A stretch of DNA of 64,000 nucleotides from Belliella alkalica (GCF_022549785.1 NZ_JAKZGO010000004.1:111603-175602), one strand, 5' to 3'; positions 8,852 through 19,850 are shown, counted from the stretch's first letter. Numbers and translations are program-made. Notes: generated by a model not told the origin, from the sequence alone.

Positions 8852-9853
8852 TTACTTAAGCCAAGCTAGTTGAACCTCGTCAGGAGCCTTCATTCTGTCA
8901 GCTACACGCATGTATCTATCAGCTAAATTTGCTAAGTAGTCCTGTGCTTTTGAAGCTACGTCATTCAAGCCTGTCAATTTTTCGATATCCCAAAGTTTTA
9001 CCAAGTGGTCAATAATTCTTGCATAATCCCAGCCTGTGTAGACACCGATTTTTTGGGTAATGGCAGAGAATTGATCAAAAAGAGTAGGGTTTGCACTTCC
9101 ATGTCCCATGAGTACTGCAGGCATTACAATCTGCTTCCTCATCATTTTTTCGAATGCTAAAATAGCCCCATTTGGATCTATTTTGAAGATTTCAGACATA
9201 AAGCTTTTGTAGGCTTTTTCATGTCTAGCTTCGTCTCCTGCTATAGTTTTGCAAATTCTTGACAAGACATCGTCACCTGCTTTATCCGCAAGCTTTCCAG
9301 TGTTCACATGAGATACTTTTGTAGCTCTCTCTTGGAAAGATGTATATATAATTGCTTGAAATGGATCTTTTTCTGATTTTGGATCAAAGCCATTGTATAT
9401 CAATCTATGAATAGTCTGCTCTACTTTTTTCATGTCAGCTCGACCAGAAAGGTATAAGTACTTGTTTAGAAGATCTCCATGACGGTTTTCTTCTGCAGTC
9501 CAAGCCTTTGACCATCTTACCCAGCCAGATGGACTTAGCAAGCTTCCTTCTTCGTTGATTCCTTCTAGCAAGTTGAAATATGTCTGATAACTCGGAAGTG
9601 CTTCTTCAGTAATCATATTTCCAATTAAGGAAGTGATAACCGTGTCAGGGATTCCTGCTGCTCTTTCTTGAAGTAATTTTACTTGATCAAATGCATCCAA
9701 CTTAGCCATGTCTGGCAAAAAGTCTGTTGGTTGCCAACAGTCATCTGGATCTACCAGAACATTGTCCACTGCATGCCCCACGAAATCATCCAATTGACTG
9801 ATGACTTCCATGTTTTTTTCTAATTCGTAATTGATATTTTTTGACTTGTTCAT
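8852..9853 (-). CDS. Acyl-ACP desaturase (soluble diiron type)
   Basis: This 333-residue enzyme of the plant-type stearoyl-ACP desaturase family is a soluble ferritin-like diiron protein introducing a cis double bond into acyl-ACP, here probably for membrane unsaturated fatty acids. The two diiron motifs are EENRHG at 121-126 and DEARHE at 207-212, with the outer ligand region TSFQERATKVSH at 171-182. Its length is close to family normal and there is no transit or signal peptide. It is transcribed alone with a strong terminator. An internal ATG at residue 15 is a less likely start. Confidence 0.93.
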   Translation of the reverse strand: MNKSKNINYELEKNMEVISQLDDFVGHAVDNVLVDPDDCWQPTDFLPDMAKLDAFDQVKLLQERAAGIPDTVITSLIGNMITEEALPSYQTYFNLLEGINEEGSLLSPSGWVRWSKAWTAEENRHGDLLNKYLYLSGRADMKKVEQTIHRLIYNGFDPKSEKDPFQAIIYTSFQERATKVSHVNTGKLADKAGDDVLSRICKTIAGDEARHEKAYKSFMSEIFKIDPNGAILAFEKMMRKQIVMPAVLMGHGSANPTLFDQFSAITQKIGVYTGWDYARIIDHLVKLWDIEKLTGLNDVASKAQDYLANLADRYMRVADRMKAPDEVQLAWLK

Positions 9854-9991
9854 AATTTAATCATTCAACACCTTACCAAAAGCTAAAAAATTTTTAATCT
9901 CAGATTTGGGTAAGGTAATTCTTCTATAAAGATAAGTACAAAATAGATAAATGCGATGGGAGAAACTCGATTTCTAATTTGAGTTTACTTC

Positions 9992-10870
9992 TCAATAGGT
10001 TAATTTATATGCTACTACCTTGTTTTTAAAGAACGTAGGAACAAGCACAAGGTTATCTTCTGGAATGTAATCAATGTCAGCAGTGTTTGACTCTTCTGCC
10101 TTAGTATCAAGGATTTTGGTTTCTTGCCCATCTTGAATAAGATATATTTCGCCTTGCCATCTGCTTGCAATAAATGTACTTTCGTCGATAACGACCAAAC
10201 CATCTCCACCTGTGACTACTTCATTGATCATTTCGAAGCTTCCGTTACTGTTATATTTTTTCAAACCAGATCCATCCAATCCATAAAGTACTCCATTTGA
10301 TCCAACTCTTAGTCCGTTGATTTTATCCTGCCCTTCTGCAAAAGTGCTGATTGCCCCATCTTGGAACAAGTGAATCTTCCCAGTGTTCATATCGGAGAAA
10401 TATACTTTGTCTCCATCTGTATCGACGTCATTTAGAAATTCAGCACCTTCTATTTTATATCTATTGCTGATCTCTGCAGTTTTTATATCTATTTCTACCA
10501 GCTCGTCTATATTGGTCACATATAATTTTCCATTGCTGATACCCATGCCTTTTGGAGAGTCGATACCTGACACCCATTCTTTTTGAATTATTTCACCTTC
10601 TTTACTGATGATAGCTATAGAGCCTTTACCATCTTTTTCTGAAGGGGAACCATCGATATTTGAAACATATATGATTCCTGTTGTGGGATCAAATAAAGTT
10701 GATTCATTTGTCATCAACTCAGCAGTTGTTTCCCAGACCTTGGTTAGTGAGGGCTCTATAGATTCCTCTACCTCTACTTCTGTTACTTCTTCATTTGTAG
10801 TTTTGGAATCGCAGCTCCAGATGATTAGAGGGAAAGCTAATGTTAGTATTAATTTTTGGGTGGTTTTCAT
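9992..10870 (-). CDS. SMP-30/gluconolactonase-like beta-propeller lipoprotein
   Basis: This is a probable lipoprotein of 292 residues when started at MKTTQKLILTLAFPL. The signal peptide ends in a lipobox-like IWSCDS, so the cysteine would be lipidated. An upstream in-frame ATG (10894) adds eight residues with extra lysines and is less likely. The mature protein has repeated strands such as GIIYVSNIDGSP, GKLYVTNID, DKVYFSDMNTGKIHLF and GVLYGLDGSGLKKYN, typical of six-bladed SMP-30/NHL-like propellers. No lactonase metal site could be assigned with certainty, so a binding role is equally possible. It stands alone between two oppositely oriented neighbours. Confidence 0.7.
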   Translation of the reverse strand: MKTTQKLILTLAFPLIIWSCDSKTTNEEVTEVEVEESIEPSLTKVWETTAELMTNESTLFDPTTGIIYVSNIDGSPSEKDGKGSIAIISKEGEIIQKEWVSGIDSPKGMGISNGKLYVTNIDELVEIDIKTAEISNRYKIEGAEFLNDVDTDGDKVYFSDMNTGKIHLFQDGAISTFAEGQDKINGLRVGSNGVLYGLDGSGLKKYNSNGSFEMINEVVTGGDGLVVIDESTFIASRWQGEIYLIQDGQETKILDTKAEESNTADIDYIPEDNLVLVPTFFKNKVVAYKLTY

Positions 10871-11059
10871 CTTTTCGAATTTTGATTTATACATAAATTT
10901 AGGGATAATTTATGAAATAGAGCGAATTCCTATAATTCAATCTGAGTAGCTACAACAATAATAGCTGAAATCTGTTTTACCCAACATTTCAACCGCTTAT
11001 AAATCTTGTGGTTAAAATATTTAAGTGATTGCTTAAATTGAAATTTAAACCTAATCATT

Positions 11060-12301
11060 ATGAAAAAAATCTTACCAATAGTAGTCAGTTTAGTACTTTC
11101 ATTTTCCTGTAGTGAAAAAGAAAAAGAAGTAGATTATTCGTTACTTTCTGATGAAGAAAGACTGGAAATGGCAAAGGAATTTACAAAAAACACCATTTTG
11201 GTGGATGGCCACATGGATCTGCCATTTCGAATGTATAATATGGGTAACACCATGACTGGAGAGGTCTATGATTTCATAAACAAAAGTGACCAAGGGAATA
11301 TCGATTATGTAAGAGCCAAAGAAGGCGGGATGGATGCTCCTTTTATGGCCATTTATATTCCGGCGGGCTATCAGGAAAAAGGTGGGGCAAAAGACCTTGC
11401 TGATACTTTGATCATGATGGTAGAGCGCTTGGCAAATACGTGGCCTGAGCAATTGGCTTTGGCAAAATCTCCGAAGGAAATTGAAGATAATTTCAGTAAA
11501 GGTTTACTTTCCCTTCCAATGGGTATAGAGAATGCCGCTGCCATTGAAGATAAACTGGAGAATGTCGAATACTTTTATAACAAAGGAATACGCTACATGA
11601 CCTTGACACATGGCAAGGATAATCTCGTAGGAGACTCTTCATATGATGATTCTGAGACCCATGGCGGCTTGAGTGAGTTTGGCAAAGAGGTAGTAAAAGA
11701 AATGAATCGATTGGGAATGATCATTGATGTTTCACATATCACAGATAAGACATTCTTTGACGTTGCCGAAGTTAGTGATGCACCAATAGTGGCTACCCAT
11801 AGCTCTGCAAGGAAATTTACACCTGGTTTTGAGAGAAATGTTTCGGATGAAATCATCAAAAAAATAGCCGAGAAAGACGGAATGGTTATGATTACGTTTG
11901 GAGGTAGTTTTGTCGATCAGGCTTTCTCTGAAAAAAATACTGAGAATAGAGCTCACATCCAGTCTTGGATGGAAGAAAACAAACTGGATAGAAGAGATTC
12001 TGCTGCTATAGAATACATCAAAACATATATGGCAGAGAATAAGCCGACTGTCCATGTATCTAAAGTAGCTGAGCATATTGACTATGTTGCGAAAATGGTT
12101 GGGATAGACCATGTTGGCCTTGGGTCTGATTTTGATGGGGTTGGTGATACTTTGCCAGATGGACTAAAGGATGCTTCTATGTATCCTAATTTGATTGCAG
12201 AATTGATGAGGCTTGGATATTCTAAAGAAGATTTAGAGAAAATTTGCTACAAGAATTTCTTCAGAGTATGGAATGCAGTAGAAGCTGCGGCTAAAAGATA
12301 A
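11060..12301 (+). CDS. Membrane dipeptidase, peptidase family M19 (lipoprotein)
   Basis: This 413-residue renal-dipeptidase homologue carries a lipoprotein signal (lipobox SFSC, C17). The binuclear zinc ligands are visible: H51 and D53 in VDGHMDLPF, bridging E157 in GIENAAA, H226 in DVSHITDKTF and H247 in THSSARKFTPGFERN, then the conserved GSDFDGVGD near the C-terminus. Family members hydrolyse dipeptides, often with a D-amino acid at the C-terminal position, so it may handle cell-wall peptides or scavenged dipeptides in the periplasm. It is monocistronic with a terminator downstream. Confidence 0.93.
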   Translation: MKKILPIVVSLVLSFSCSEKEKEVDYSLLSDEERLEMAKEFTKNTILVDGHMDLPFRMYNMGNTMTGEVYDFINKSDQGNIDYVRAKEGGMDAPFMAIYIPAGYQEKGGAKDLADTLIMMVERLANTWPEQLALAKSPKEIEDNFSKGLLSLPMGIENAAAIEDKLENVEYFYNKGIRYMTLTHGKDNLVGDSSYDDSETHGGLSEFGKEVVKEMNRLGMIIDVSHITDKTFFDVAEVSDAPIVATHSSARKFTPGFERNVSDEIIKKIAEKDGMVMITFGGSFVDQAFSEKNTENRAHIQSWMEENKLDRRDSAAIEYIKTYMAENKPTVHVSKVAEHIDYVAKMVGIDHVGLGSDFDGVGDTLPDGLKDASMYPNLIAELMRLGYSKEDLEKICYKNFFRVWNAVEAAAKR

Positions 12302-12344
12302 AATCCTCGAGAAAAATCAAATACTAGTATTTCCTCTGTTTTGG

Positions 12345-12379
12345 AAAAGGTAAAGGGAAGTAGATCCTTTTACCTTTTT
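12345..12379 (+). terminator. Terminator of the M19 dipeptidase gene
   Basis: Arms AAAAGGTAAAGGGA and TCCTTTTACCTTTTT pair with one wobble and run into a T-rich tract. Confidence 0.75.
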
Positions 12380-12392
12380 CCTTTTTATTTAT

Positions 12393-12543
12393 ATGACTAT
12401 CCGTTTTCTTGCAAGTAGCCAATCAAAAGATTGTCGGGTGAACGATTTGTGGTTCTATTGACTGTAAGTTGTTTTCTGTTGACGAGTATCCGCAACTTAT
12501 ATAGCTACTTCTTACCAAACGTGCAACATTGCGGATACTCATA
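12393..12543. repeat. 151-bp MITE-like element, copy A
   Basis: This region aligns without gaps to 47223-47373, with 23 mismatches in 151 bases by hand count (about 85 percent identity). The right end reads GCGGATACTCAT and the left end is its approximate inverse (ATGACTATCCG). A further forward copy of GAGTATCCGCAA begins at 12484 and pairs perfectly over 12 bp with TTGCGGATACTC at the right end. It carries no ORF. Copy A lies between the convergent M19 and kinase genes. Confidence 0.8.
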
Positions 12544-12609
12544 TTTATTTACAATGTTATGCTTAATAAAAAATTCTTCAGCATAATTTCCAATGGACAA
12601 CTTACTGTC

Positions 12610-15600
12610 CTATTCCAATTCCGTGATTTCTTGGTCCAATCTGCGGATAATAATTCCAATTTCTTTATCTATTTCTTCGAAAAAACTTTTTGCATCATTT
12701 GCGGGGAGTTCTTTAAGTTTCTCGACATCATTGGCCAAATGAACCAATCTTTTCAAATCCAAATTTAGAGCAATTCCTTTGATGGCATGTCCGGTTTGTT
12801 TTAGTTTGATTAAATTTTTCTCTTCAACATGATATAGAAGAGCGCTGTGCAGCAGATTGATGTTTTCCCTGCTTACTTCGATCAATTCTTTGAAAAACTC
12901 CGGGTCAGTCTTTTTATATTCTTCAAATTTAGATTCATATTGATTTTCTGGGATGGTGTTTTCTGCCTTTAGATATTTGAATAGTTTTTCGGAAATATCA
13001 GAAACTAAAATCGGCTTGCTAAGATAATCATCCATACCTGCCTCAATGCAACGACCATATTCACCTTTTACCGTGCCGGCAGTCAATGCAATGATAGGTA
13101 CCCTTTCACTTTTTTCGGTTTTTTCGAGAGCTCTAATTTCCTTTGTCGCTTCATATCCACTCATTTCAGGCATTTGAATATCCATAAAAATCATCTCTGG
13201 CCTGTAAGTTTTGTACATATTGACTGCTTCTAAGCCATTTTTAGCTTCATATATTGCGGCATTAGGAATAATGCTCCTTACAATTGTTTTAGCTAAAAGC
13301 ATATTAACAGCGTTATCATCTACCAATAGAAATGTTCTAGTAACACTAGCAAGCAAATTTGATTCAGCAGGATTGGTTTTTTCTATATTTTTCTCGTGTT
13401 CTAACTCATATTCTCCCAGCTCATATGGAACATCTAGCGCAAAATAGAATTTGCTTCCCTTTGACAGTTCAGTCTCAAGTTCAAGTTTACTGTCCATAAG
13501 TTCCAAAAGTTTATTGCAGATCGATAGGCCCAATCCTGTGCCGCCATACTTTCTTGTTGTAGAATTATCCTCTTGTGCAAAAGCTTCAAATATTATTTTT
13601 TCTTTCTCCTTTGACACCCCAATTCCTGTATCTCTTACTGAAAAATTTATGTTGGTTTTCTGAATATTTGAGTTGATTGTATTCACTTGAATTGATAATT
13701 CCACTTCTCCTTCTTCAGTAAATTTGATTGCATTGCTTAGAAGGTTTATCAGAATTTGTTTGATCCTGATTAAGTCCAAGATTACTGTTTCTGGTAATTT
13801 GAGATCTAATGAAAGTATTAGTTTAATATTCTTTGCATCCGCAAGAGGTTTAATGACATTCAGCGATTCCTTGGCGACTTCCCTTAGGCTAAGCCTGATT
13901 GGGCTAAGTTCAAGCTTTCCAGCTTCAATTTTGGAAAAATCCAATATGTCATTGATCAATTCTAAAAGTATATTTCCAGACTGAGTGATTGATTTTAAGT
14001 AACTTCTCTGCGTTTCGTCCAGTCTAGTACGGATCAGAAGATCTGAAAAACCAATCACACCGTTCAAAGGGGTCCTTATTTCATGACTCATATTGGCTAA
14101 AAATTCTGATTTTGCCATGTTCGCTTCACGTGCTTGCTGCATTGATTTCAATAAGTTTTGTTCTAGATTTTTCCTTTCTAACGCATTGGAAATGCTATCA
14201 GCAAAACTCAATAACAATGCAGCTTCTGCTTCACTCCATTCCTTTTCGTAGGTACAGTCATCAAAACCAACATATCCCCAGAATCTTTGATTTATAAAAA
14301 TAGGTATCAAAAGTATGGATTTTATGTCTTGACCAACCAACAGAGACCTTAAATCTTCATCATTTATTTTTGACACGATTGCTTGATAGATTCTGTTTTG
14401 TTCCAAAAAAGCAACCGCTTCTCCATAAAATTCCATTGGAATATTCTGCAGTTCCGGATTGTTGATTTCAGGTGGTACGCCCATGGCACTCCATTCAAAT
14501 CTCTGCGAACTAAATACTTTCCCTCCTTCACCAATACTGTTTTCAAACAAATAGGCTCTATCGACATTTGCACCTTCTCCAAGTATTGTAATAGCTTTTT
14601 GTGTGGCAATGGCAAAATCAGGGTTTGAAAGCAGTTCTTTTGTAGCCATTGTAATGGATTTGAGCATTCTTTCGTTTCTCAATAGACTTTCATTTGCCAT
14701 TTTCAGCATTAGCTCATTTGATTTTATTAGCTCAGCTGACTTCTTTTCTACTGTCACATCTCGAATCATAATGTAATGAATCATGTTTCGGTGTGAAGTT
14801 GGGTCAATGGTTTTCTCTCTTTTTATCAACAATGTCTGACCCATCTCTATTGTCAATTCTAGTGGATCAGTGGTGCTCTGAACATCTAAAAAGGGCTTGA
14901 GGTAGGGGTATTCTTGAAGGATCTTTACACTGCTTATAGGAGGTTTTATTTTTAGAAATTTCGAAGCCACTTTGTTCTGGGTAATCACGTCACCTAGTGG
15001 GTCCAAGATGATTATCCCATCATTTAGCTCATTGAATATATGCTCAAATGCAATTGGAGTGGATTTGAAGATTTTTAGATTAAATAAGCCCCAGTAAGTC
15101 AATGATGCGCTTATTGCCAATGCAAATGGGACCAAGTCGATTTGAAAGTTGTATAGATCTAAAAGCTCAAGTACATGGGTGCTCCACGGAACTAGCGTCG
15201 CTATCAAGAAAATTATAACTTGCTTGGAATAAGTGTTTGGGACAAATAATAGTGTTCTGAATAGTAGTGTATTTGCGATTACCACTAACAGGGCAGTGTA
15301 TGTTCCGTATATCCAGTGATAGATTCCCGGTATAAAGGAAATGGCATAGAAGTAATCATTTTTGATTACGTCAAATGATTTGTAATAAAGATGATGGTAT
15401 TCATTAGTCAATATTAATATTATAGATATAAAAGCAGGTCCAAATAAAATCGCTTTATTGATCTTCGTTAAGTATTTTTCGTTTTTTGTGTATTTCAATA
15501 TAAAGGACAAAAGTAAAGGTGTGATAAATACTGCACCAAAAAACTCTAATTTGAAAAAGAGGAGTATATATTCTAGCGATGTTGAAATCATTTCAAAACC

Positions 15601-15768
15601 ATAAATAAAAGTATACCAAAAACAACTTAGTAATAAGTAAAAAAAGTATTTTTCACCAAAATAACTATCTTTTTTTCTGCTCAAAATGATAAGAAATAAA
15701 AATAAAATACTCGTTAGAAAAACAGGTATCGATATATAGTTGAATTGAAATTGTTGAAATACTTCCAT
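12610..15768 (-). CDS. Hybrid sensor histidine kinase (7TM-PAS-GAF-HisKA-HATPase-REC-Hpt)
   Basis: This 1052-residue inner-membrane phosphorelay protein has, in order: an N-terminal seven-helix membrane sensor of the histidine-kinase 7TM type (about 10-232), a PAS-like domain (240-345), a GAF domain (370-535), HisKA with the phospho-accepting H562 in SHEIRTPLNG, HATPase with N-box NAIKFTEEG, DTGIGVS and GGTGLGLS (675-780), a receiver with D863 in FMDIQMPEMSG, and a C-terminal Hpt domain with H994 in GHAIKG. All phosphotransfer residues are present, so it can run a complete internal relay. No separate output regulator is adjacent, so the target is unknown. It is monocistronic and divergent from the coiled-coil gene. 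Confidence 0.93.
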   Translation of the reverse strand: MEVFQQFQFNYISIPVFLTSILFLFLIILSRKKDSYFGEKYFFYLLLSCFWYTFIYGFEMISTSLEYILLFFKLEFFGAVFITPLLLSFILKYTKNEKYLTKINKAILFGPAFISIILILTNEYHHLYYKSFDVIKNDYFYAISFIPGIYHWIYGTYTALLVVIANTLLFRTLLFVPNTYSKQVIIFLIATLVPWSTHVLELLDLYNFQIDLVPFALAISASLTYWGLFNLKIFKSTPIAFEHIFNELNDGIIILDPLGDVITQNKVASKFLKIKPPISSVKILQEYPYLKPFLDVQSTTDPLELTIEMGQTLLIKREKTIDPTSHRNMIHYIMIRDVTVEKKSAELIKSNELMLKMANESLLRNERMLKSITMATKELLSNPDFAIATQKAITILGEGANVDRAYLFENSIGEGGKVFSSQRFEWSAMGVPPEINNPELQNIPMEFYGEAVAFLEQNRIYQAIVSKINDEDLRSLLVGQDIKSILLIPIFINQRFWGYVGFDDCTYEKEWSEAEAALLLSFADSISNALERKNLEQNLLKSMQQAREANMAKSEFLANMSHEIRTPLNGVIGFSDLLIRTRLDETQRSYLKSITQSGNILLELINDILDFSKIEAGKLELSPIRLSLREVAKESLNVIKPLADAKNIKLILSLDLKLPETVILDLIRIKQILINLLSNAIKFTEEGEVELSIQVNTINSNIQKTNINFSVRDTGIGVSKEKEKIIFEAFAQEDNSTTRKYGGTGLGLSICNKLLELMDSKLELETELSKGSKFYFALDVPYELGEYELEHEKNIEKTNPAESNLLASVTRTFLLVDDNAVNMLLAKTIVRSIIPNAAIYEAKNGLEAVNMYKTYRPEMIFMDIQMPEMSGYEATKEIRALEKTEKSERVPIIALTAGTVKGEYGRCIEAGMDDYLSKPILVSDISEKLFKYLKAENTIPENQYESKFEEYKKTDPEFFKELIEVSRENINLLHSALLYHVEEKNLIKLKQTGHAIKGIALNLDLKRLVHLANDVEKLKELPANDAKSFFEEIDKEIGIIIRRLDQEITELE

Positions 15769-16381
15769 CTTTTAAAAATTATATATGATTACCTAATACT
15801 TCTTTATAATAAAATTTATTGACCATAATAACACTAAAGACCGTCAATAGTTGACTAATAATAAGTCAGGTTAACTTCTTAGTAGGTATATTTTAGCGAT
15901 AAGAGGCGACAAATTAATTATTCTTAAAGTTATATTCTAAATTACAAATAACTAATTAACCTTAAGTAATTATTTCAAAAAAGAATGTTTTTAAATTAAT
16001 CCTTACATAAATGCTATATGACACTAAGACGTTTGATTTGATAAACTTGTCATCCTGTTTTGATTACTCTTTGACTTAAGTATATTCGATAAACAAAGTC
16101 ATTAAATATGGATTATGATTATATGTAATGACGGGAGGATGTGAATTTTCGCAGAAAATCCTGCCGGTAATCTTTTATTATGCGACGCCTGTGCGCTTAA
16201 GCATATAAATTGATTTAAAGAAAATCATTTTGTGTGATTACTGCTAATAGGGCAGACATTCATGATATGGATTATTACTAGTATGAAAATTGAAAAAAGT
16301 ATTATTATTTTTGAAAATATTAAATAGGAATAATTATTGTATGTTTTGAGAGCATACATTGCTAAACCAATTTTATAAATT
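15769..16381. other. Long AT-rich divergent intergenic region
   Basis: This 613-bp gap between the kinase and the coiled-coil protein gene must hold both promoters. A hairpin at about 16130-16175 (CGGGAGGAT and ATCCTGCCG, one mismatch, 17-nt loop), followed by TAATCTTTTATT on the plus strand, could end a small RNA. No ORF above background was seen. The rest is AT-rich without clear structure. Confidence 0.4.
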
Positions 16382-16861
16382 ATGAAAAAGATGAAGATTA
16401 TAACAGGATTATTTTTAATGGTTTTTTTGGTGAACTTTCAGGGTTTTGCACAAGAAGTAGAATCTGAAAAAGAAAAAACCAAACAAGAAATTGCTGAAAT
16501 GAAAAAAGCAGCAAAGGAAGAAAAGCAAGCTTTGAAAGAGGAAAAGGCAGCTTTGAAAGCTGAATCAAAAGAGTTGAAGAGGATAGCGGCAGAGCAAAAA
16601 GCAGAAGAAAAAAGAATAAAAAATCTCGAAAAGGCTCAGAAAGGATATGATAAAGCCTTAACCAAAAGGCAGAAAGCAGAAATCAAGCATTCACAACAAA
16701 ACCTAAAAATCGAGAAAGCTATCAGGAAAGGGACGACAAATGACAAAATCGCCAAAATGGAACTGAAGCTAAAAGAAATGGAAATTGATGTGGAGAAAGC
16801 GAATGCAGAAATTGCCAAATTCGAGCGGGATTTAAAAAGATATAAATCCGATGAAGACTAA
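16382..16861 (+). CDS. Secreted Lys/Glu-rich coiled-coil protein
   Basis: This 159-residue protein has a signal peptide (MKKMKIITGLFLMVFLVNFQGFAQ, cleavage after FAQ or GFA). The mature part is almost wholly charged helix: repeated A-E-K-K and K-E-E-K-A-A-L-K patterns predict one long coiled coil from about residue 30 to 155. No enzyme motif is visible. It may be a periplasmic spacer or envelope protein with a structural role; function is unknown. It has its own terminator, so it is monocistronic. Confidence 0.7.
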   Translation: MKKMKIITGLFLMVFLVNFQGFAQEVESEKEKTKQEIAEMKKAAKEEKQALKEEKAALKAESKELKRIAAEQKAEEKRIKNLEKAQKGYDKALTKRQKAEIKHSQQNLKIEKAIRKGTTNDKIAKMELKLKEMEIDVEKANAEIAKFERDLKRYKSDED

Positions 16862-16901
16862 TCTTCATTTAAAATAGTAAGCCTTTATTATAATTTTACT
16901 G

Positions 16902-16930
16902 AGTCATGTCCATTGGGCATGACTTTTTTT
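16902..16930 (+). terminator. Intrinsic terminator
   Basis: The stem AGTCATGTCC / GGGCATGACT with an ATT loop is followed by seven T residues, 40 bp after the coiled-coil gene. Confidence 0.92.
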
Positions 16931-17078
16931 GTTACTTTATTAAGTCAAAATGGCATAAAAACATGATTTCACAACAAGAATTGCTGCCAAAAATTCCGAT
17001 TTAAGATCAAGATCTTCTTTGGTTGATAATTTGATTAAATGCTTCTAACCACTTGAATTTACCAAAAAAAAACAAAGT

Positions 17079-19691
17079 ATGGATTTCAAACAATTCACCA
17101 TTAAATCCCAAGAAGCTATACAAAAATCTGCGGAGTTGGCAGTCAACGAACAGCAGCAAGTAATTGAGCCAGGGCATTTGCTAAAGGGAATCCTTATAGA
17201 AGATGAAAATGTAACTGACTTTTTGTTCAAAAAGTTAGCAGTAAATAAAGTAATTGTCTCCCAAAAACTTGATGAGGCTATCAAGAGCTACCCTAAAGTA
17301 AATGGGCAGCAACCATATTTATCCAATGCTTCAAACCAAGTTTTGACTAAAGCCAAAGATTATCTCAAAAATTTCGGAGACGAGTTTGTAGCCATAGAAC
17401 ATCTGATTTTGGCAATTTTGGATGGTTCAGACAAGGCTGCCCAAATACTAAAAGATCAAGGCTTGAAAGAAAAGTCATTGATAGAAGCAATCAAAGAACT
17501 TAGACAAGGAAATAAAGTGACAGATCAAAATGCAGAATCAAAATACAGGGCTTTGGAGAAATATTCCAAAAACCTAAATGAGCTTGCCAAAAAAGGAAAA
17601 ATAGATCCTGTAATCGGGAGGGATGAGGAGATAAGAAGGGTCCTGCAGATTTTGGCAAGAAGAACAAAAAACAATCCCATTTTGCTCGGTGAGCCTGGAG
17701 TCGGTAAAACGGCAATTATAGAAGGGCTAGCCCAACGAATAGTGAGTGGGGATGTACCAGAAAACCTAAAGACCAAATTATTGATTTCTTTGGATATGGG
17801 GTTGTTGGTAGCTGGAGCCAAGTACAAAGGTGAATTTGAAGAACGACTAAAAGCAGTGATCAAGGAGGTGACTGATTCTGACGGTCAGGTTATTCTATTC
17901 ATTGATGAAATCCATACTTTGATAGGTGCTGGTGGCGGTGAAGGCGCTATGGATGCGGCAAATCTACTTAAACCTGCTCTGGCTCGCGGGGAATTGCATG
18001 CAATCGGAGCGACTACCTTAAAAGAATATCAAAAATATATCGAAAAGGACAAAGCTCTGGAAAGAAGGTTTCAGTCGGTGGTTGTTGATGAACCCGACTC
18101 GGCTGATGCAATCTCTATTCTAAGAGGTATCAAAGACAAATATGAATTGCATCATGGGGTTAGAATTAAAGATGATGCAGTCATATCCGCTGTAGAACTT
18201 TCCCAAAGGTATATTTCTGATAGATTCCTCCCTGACAAAGCCATTGACCTTATGGACGAGGCTGCTGCAAAACTTCGTATGGAAATAGATTCACTGCCCC
18301 AAGAATTGGATGAGCTCAATCGGAAAATTATGCAACTTGAGATTGAAAGGGAAGCGATTAGAAGAGAAAACAACAAAGACAAGGAGACTGTATTGAGCAA
18401 AGAGATTGCAGAGCTTTCAGAAAAAAGACAAGGTATCAAAGCTAAGTGGGAAAGTGAAAAGGGAGTCATCACGGGTATTCGTACTGAAAAGGAGAATATT
18501 GATAGATTAAAACTAGAAGCCGAACAAGCAGAGCGGGCAGGGGATTTTGGTAAGGTTGCGGAAATCCGATATGGGAAAATCGTGGAGGCTGAAAAAAAGC
18601 TCGATCAATTCAAATCTCAATTAGCTGAAATGCAGCAGGGATCCCCTCTTCTCAAAGAAGAAGTGGATCATGAAGACATTGCGGCTGTAGTCGCCAAATG
18701 GACTGGTATCCCTCTATCCAGAATGATTCAAAGTGAGAGGGAGAAGCTGCTACACTTGGAAGAGGAACTGGGAAAAAGGGTGGCTGGACAAAAAGAGGCC
18801 ATTACAGCATTGTCTGATGCTGTGAGGAGAAGTAGGGCTGGATTACAAGATCCAAAAAGACCTATAGGATCATTTATCTTTATGGGTACTACTGGCGTAG
18901 GAAAGACAGAATTGGCCAAAGCCCTTGCTGAATATCTTTTCAACGACGATAATGCAATGATAAGGATAGATATGTCTGAATATCAGGAAAGGCATGCTGT
19001 AAGCAGGCTCGTAGGAGCACCTCCAGGGTATGTGGGGTATGATGAAGGCGGACAGTTGACTGAGGCAGTTAGAAGAAAGCCATATTCAGTGGTGCTTTTA
19101 GATGAAATAGAGAAAGCTCACCCTGATGTGTTTAATATTCTTTTGCAGGTTTTGGATGATGGAAGGTTGACTGATAACAAAGGGAGGATAGCAAATTTCA
19201 AAAACACAATCATCATACTGACTACAAATATCGGGTCAGGACTGATTCAAGAACGCTTTGCTGAAATGGAAGAGTGGAATAAGGAAGAGGTTTTGGAAAA
19301 AACAAAAACTGAAGTCTATGATCTTTTGAAAAAGTCAGTAAGACCAGAGTTCCTTAATAGGATCGATGAAACTATAATGTTTGAGCCTCTCAGCGAGAGT
19401 ATCATCAGGAAAATAGTTGACATCCAATGGAAAGAAATCCAACAGAGGCTTTCAGAATCCAAGATAGAAATAGATGCAACAAAAGAGGTACTGGATTATC
19501 TTGGAAAAGTAGGCTTTGACCCTCAGTTTGGAGCAAGACCACTCAAAAGGACAATGCAAAGGTTGGTGCTGAACGAGCTCTCCAAACAAATCCTTTCTGG
19601 ATATATCAAAAGTGACTCAGCGGTATTGGTAGATTTGGATACTGAAAACCAAGTTTATTTCAAGAATATTGAGAGTGAATTTGTAGTTTAG
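17079..19691 (+). CDS. clpB: ClpB ATP-dependent disaggregase
   Basis: This 870-residue Hsp104-type chaperone resolubilises aggregated proteins with DnaK. It has an N-terminal Clp repeat domain (1-145), AAA-1 with Walker A GEPGVGKT at 204-211 and Walker [16 protein letters not shown], a long coiled-coil middle domain (about 400-525, which separates ClpB from ClpA/ClpC), AAA-2 with a second Walker A GTTGVGKT near 603, and the C-terminal D2 domain with FGARPLKR. It is full length. The ORF is followed by a terminator at 19824. No HrcA or CIRCE element was recognised upstream. Confidence 0.97.
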   Translation: MDFKQFTIKSQEAIQKSAELAVNEQQQVIEPGHLLKGILIEDENVTDFLFKKLAVNKVIVSQKLDEAIKSYPKVNGQQPYLSNASNQVLTKAKDYLKNFGDEFVAIEHLILAILDGSDKAAQILKDQGLKEKSLIEAIKELRQGNKVTDQNAESKYRALEKYSKNLNELAKKGKIDPVIGRDEEIRRVLQILARRTKNNPILLGEPGVGKTAIIEGLAQRIVSGDVPENLKTKLLISLDMGLLVAGAKYKGEFEERLKAVIKEVTDSDGQVILFIDEIHTLIGAGGGEGAMDAANLLKPALARGELHAIGATTLKEYQKYIEKDKALERRFQSVVVDEPDSADAISILRGIKDKYELHHGVRIKDDAVISAVELSQRYISDRFLPDKAIDLMDEAAAKLRMEIDSLPQELDELNRKIMQLEIEREAIRRENNKDKETVLSKEIAELSEKRQGIKAKWESEKGVITGIRTEKENIDRLKLEAEQAERAGDFGKVAEIRYGKIVEAEKKLDQFKSQLAEMQQGSPLLKEEVDHEDIAAVVAKWTGIPLSRMIQSEREKLLHLEEELGKRVAGQKEAITALSDAVRRSRAGLQDPKRPIGSFIFMGTTGVGKTELAKALAEYLFNDDNAMIRIDMSEYQERHAVSRLVGAPPGYVGYDEGGQLTEAVRRKPYSVVLLDEIEKAHPDVFNILLQVLDDGRLTDNKGRIANFKNTIIILTTNIGSGLIQERFAEMEEWNKEEVLEKTKTEVYDLLKKSVRPEFLNRIDETIMFEPLSESIIRKIVDIQWKEIQQRLSESKIEIDATKEVLDYLGKVGFDPQFGARPLKRTMQRLVLNELSKQILSGYIKSDSAVLVDLDTENQVYFKNIESEFVV

Positions 19692-19823
19692 GTTTTTGTG
19701 AGTAAATGTGAGGCCTTATTTAAGTAGAACTTCTTTTATTCCAAAAAAAAAGTGGGGATATTAAATAGGCAGCCTCAAATGTCAATTTAAAGATAGCCTC
19801 AAATAATATTAACTAACCGTATA

Positions 19824-19850
19824 AAGGTCTGTGCCCTCACAGACCTTTTT
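19824..19850 (+). terminator. Terminator after clpB
   Basis: AGGTCTGTG and TCACAGACCT form a stem with a short loop, followed by TTTTT. Confidence 0.88.

Noticed and set aside
12393-12543. Integron attC site
   Set aside because: No R'/L' core motifs of attC type and no integrase were seen. Inverted ends fit a MITE better; the possibility is noted but unsupported.
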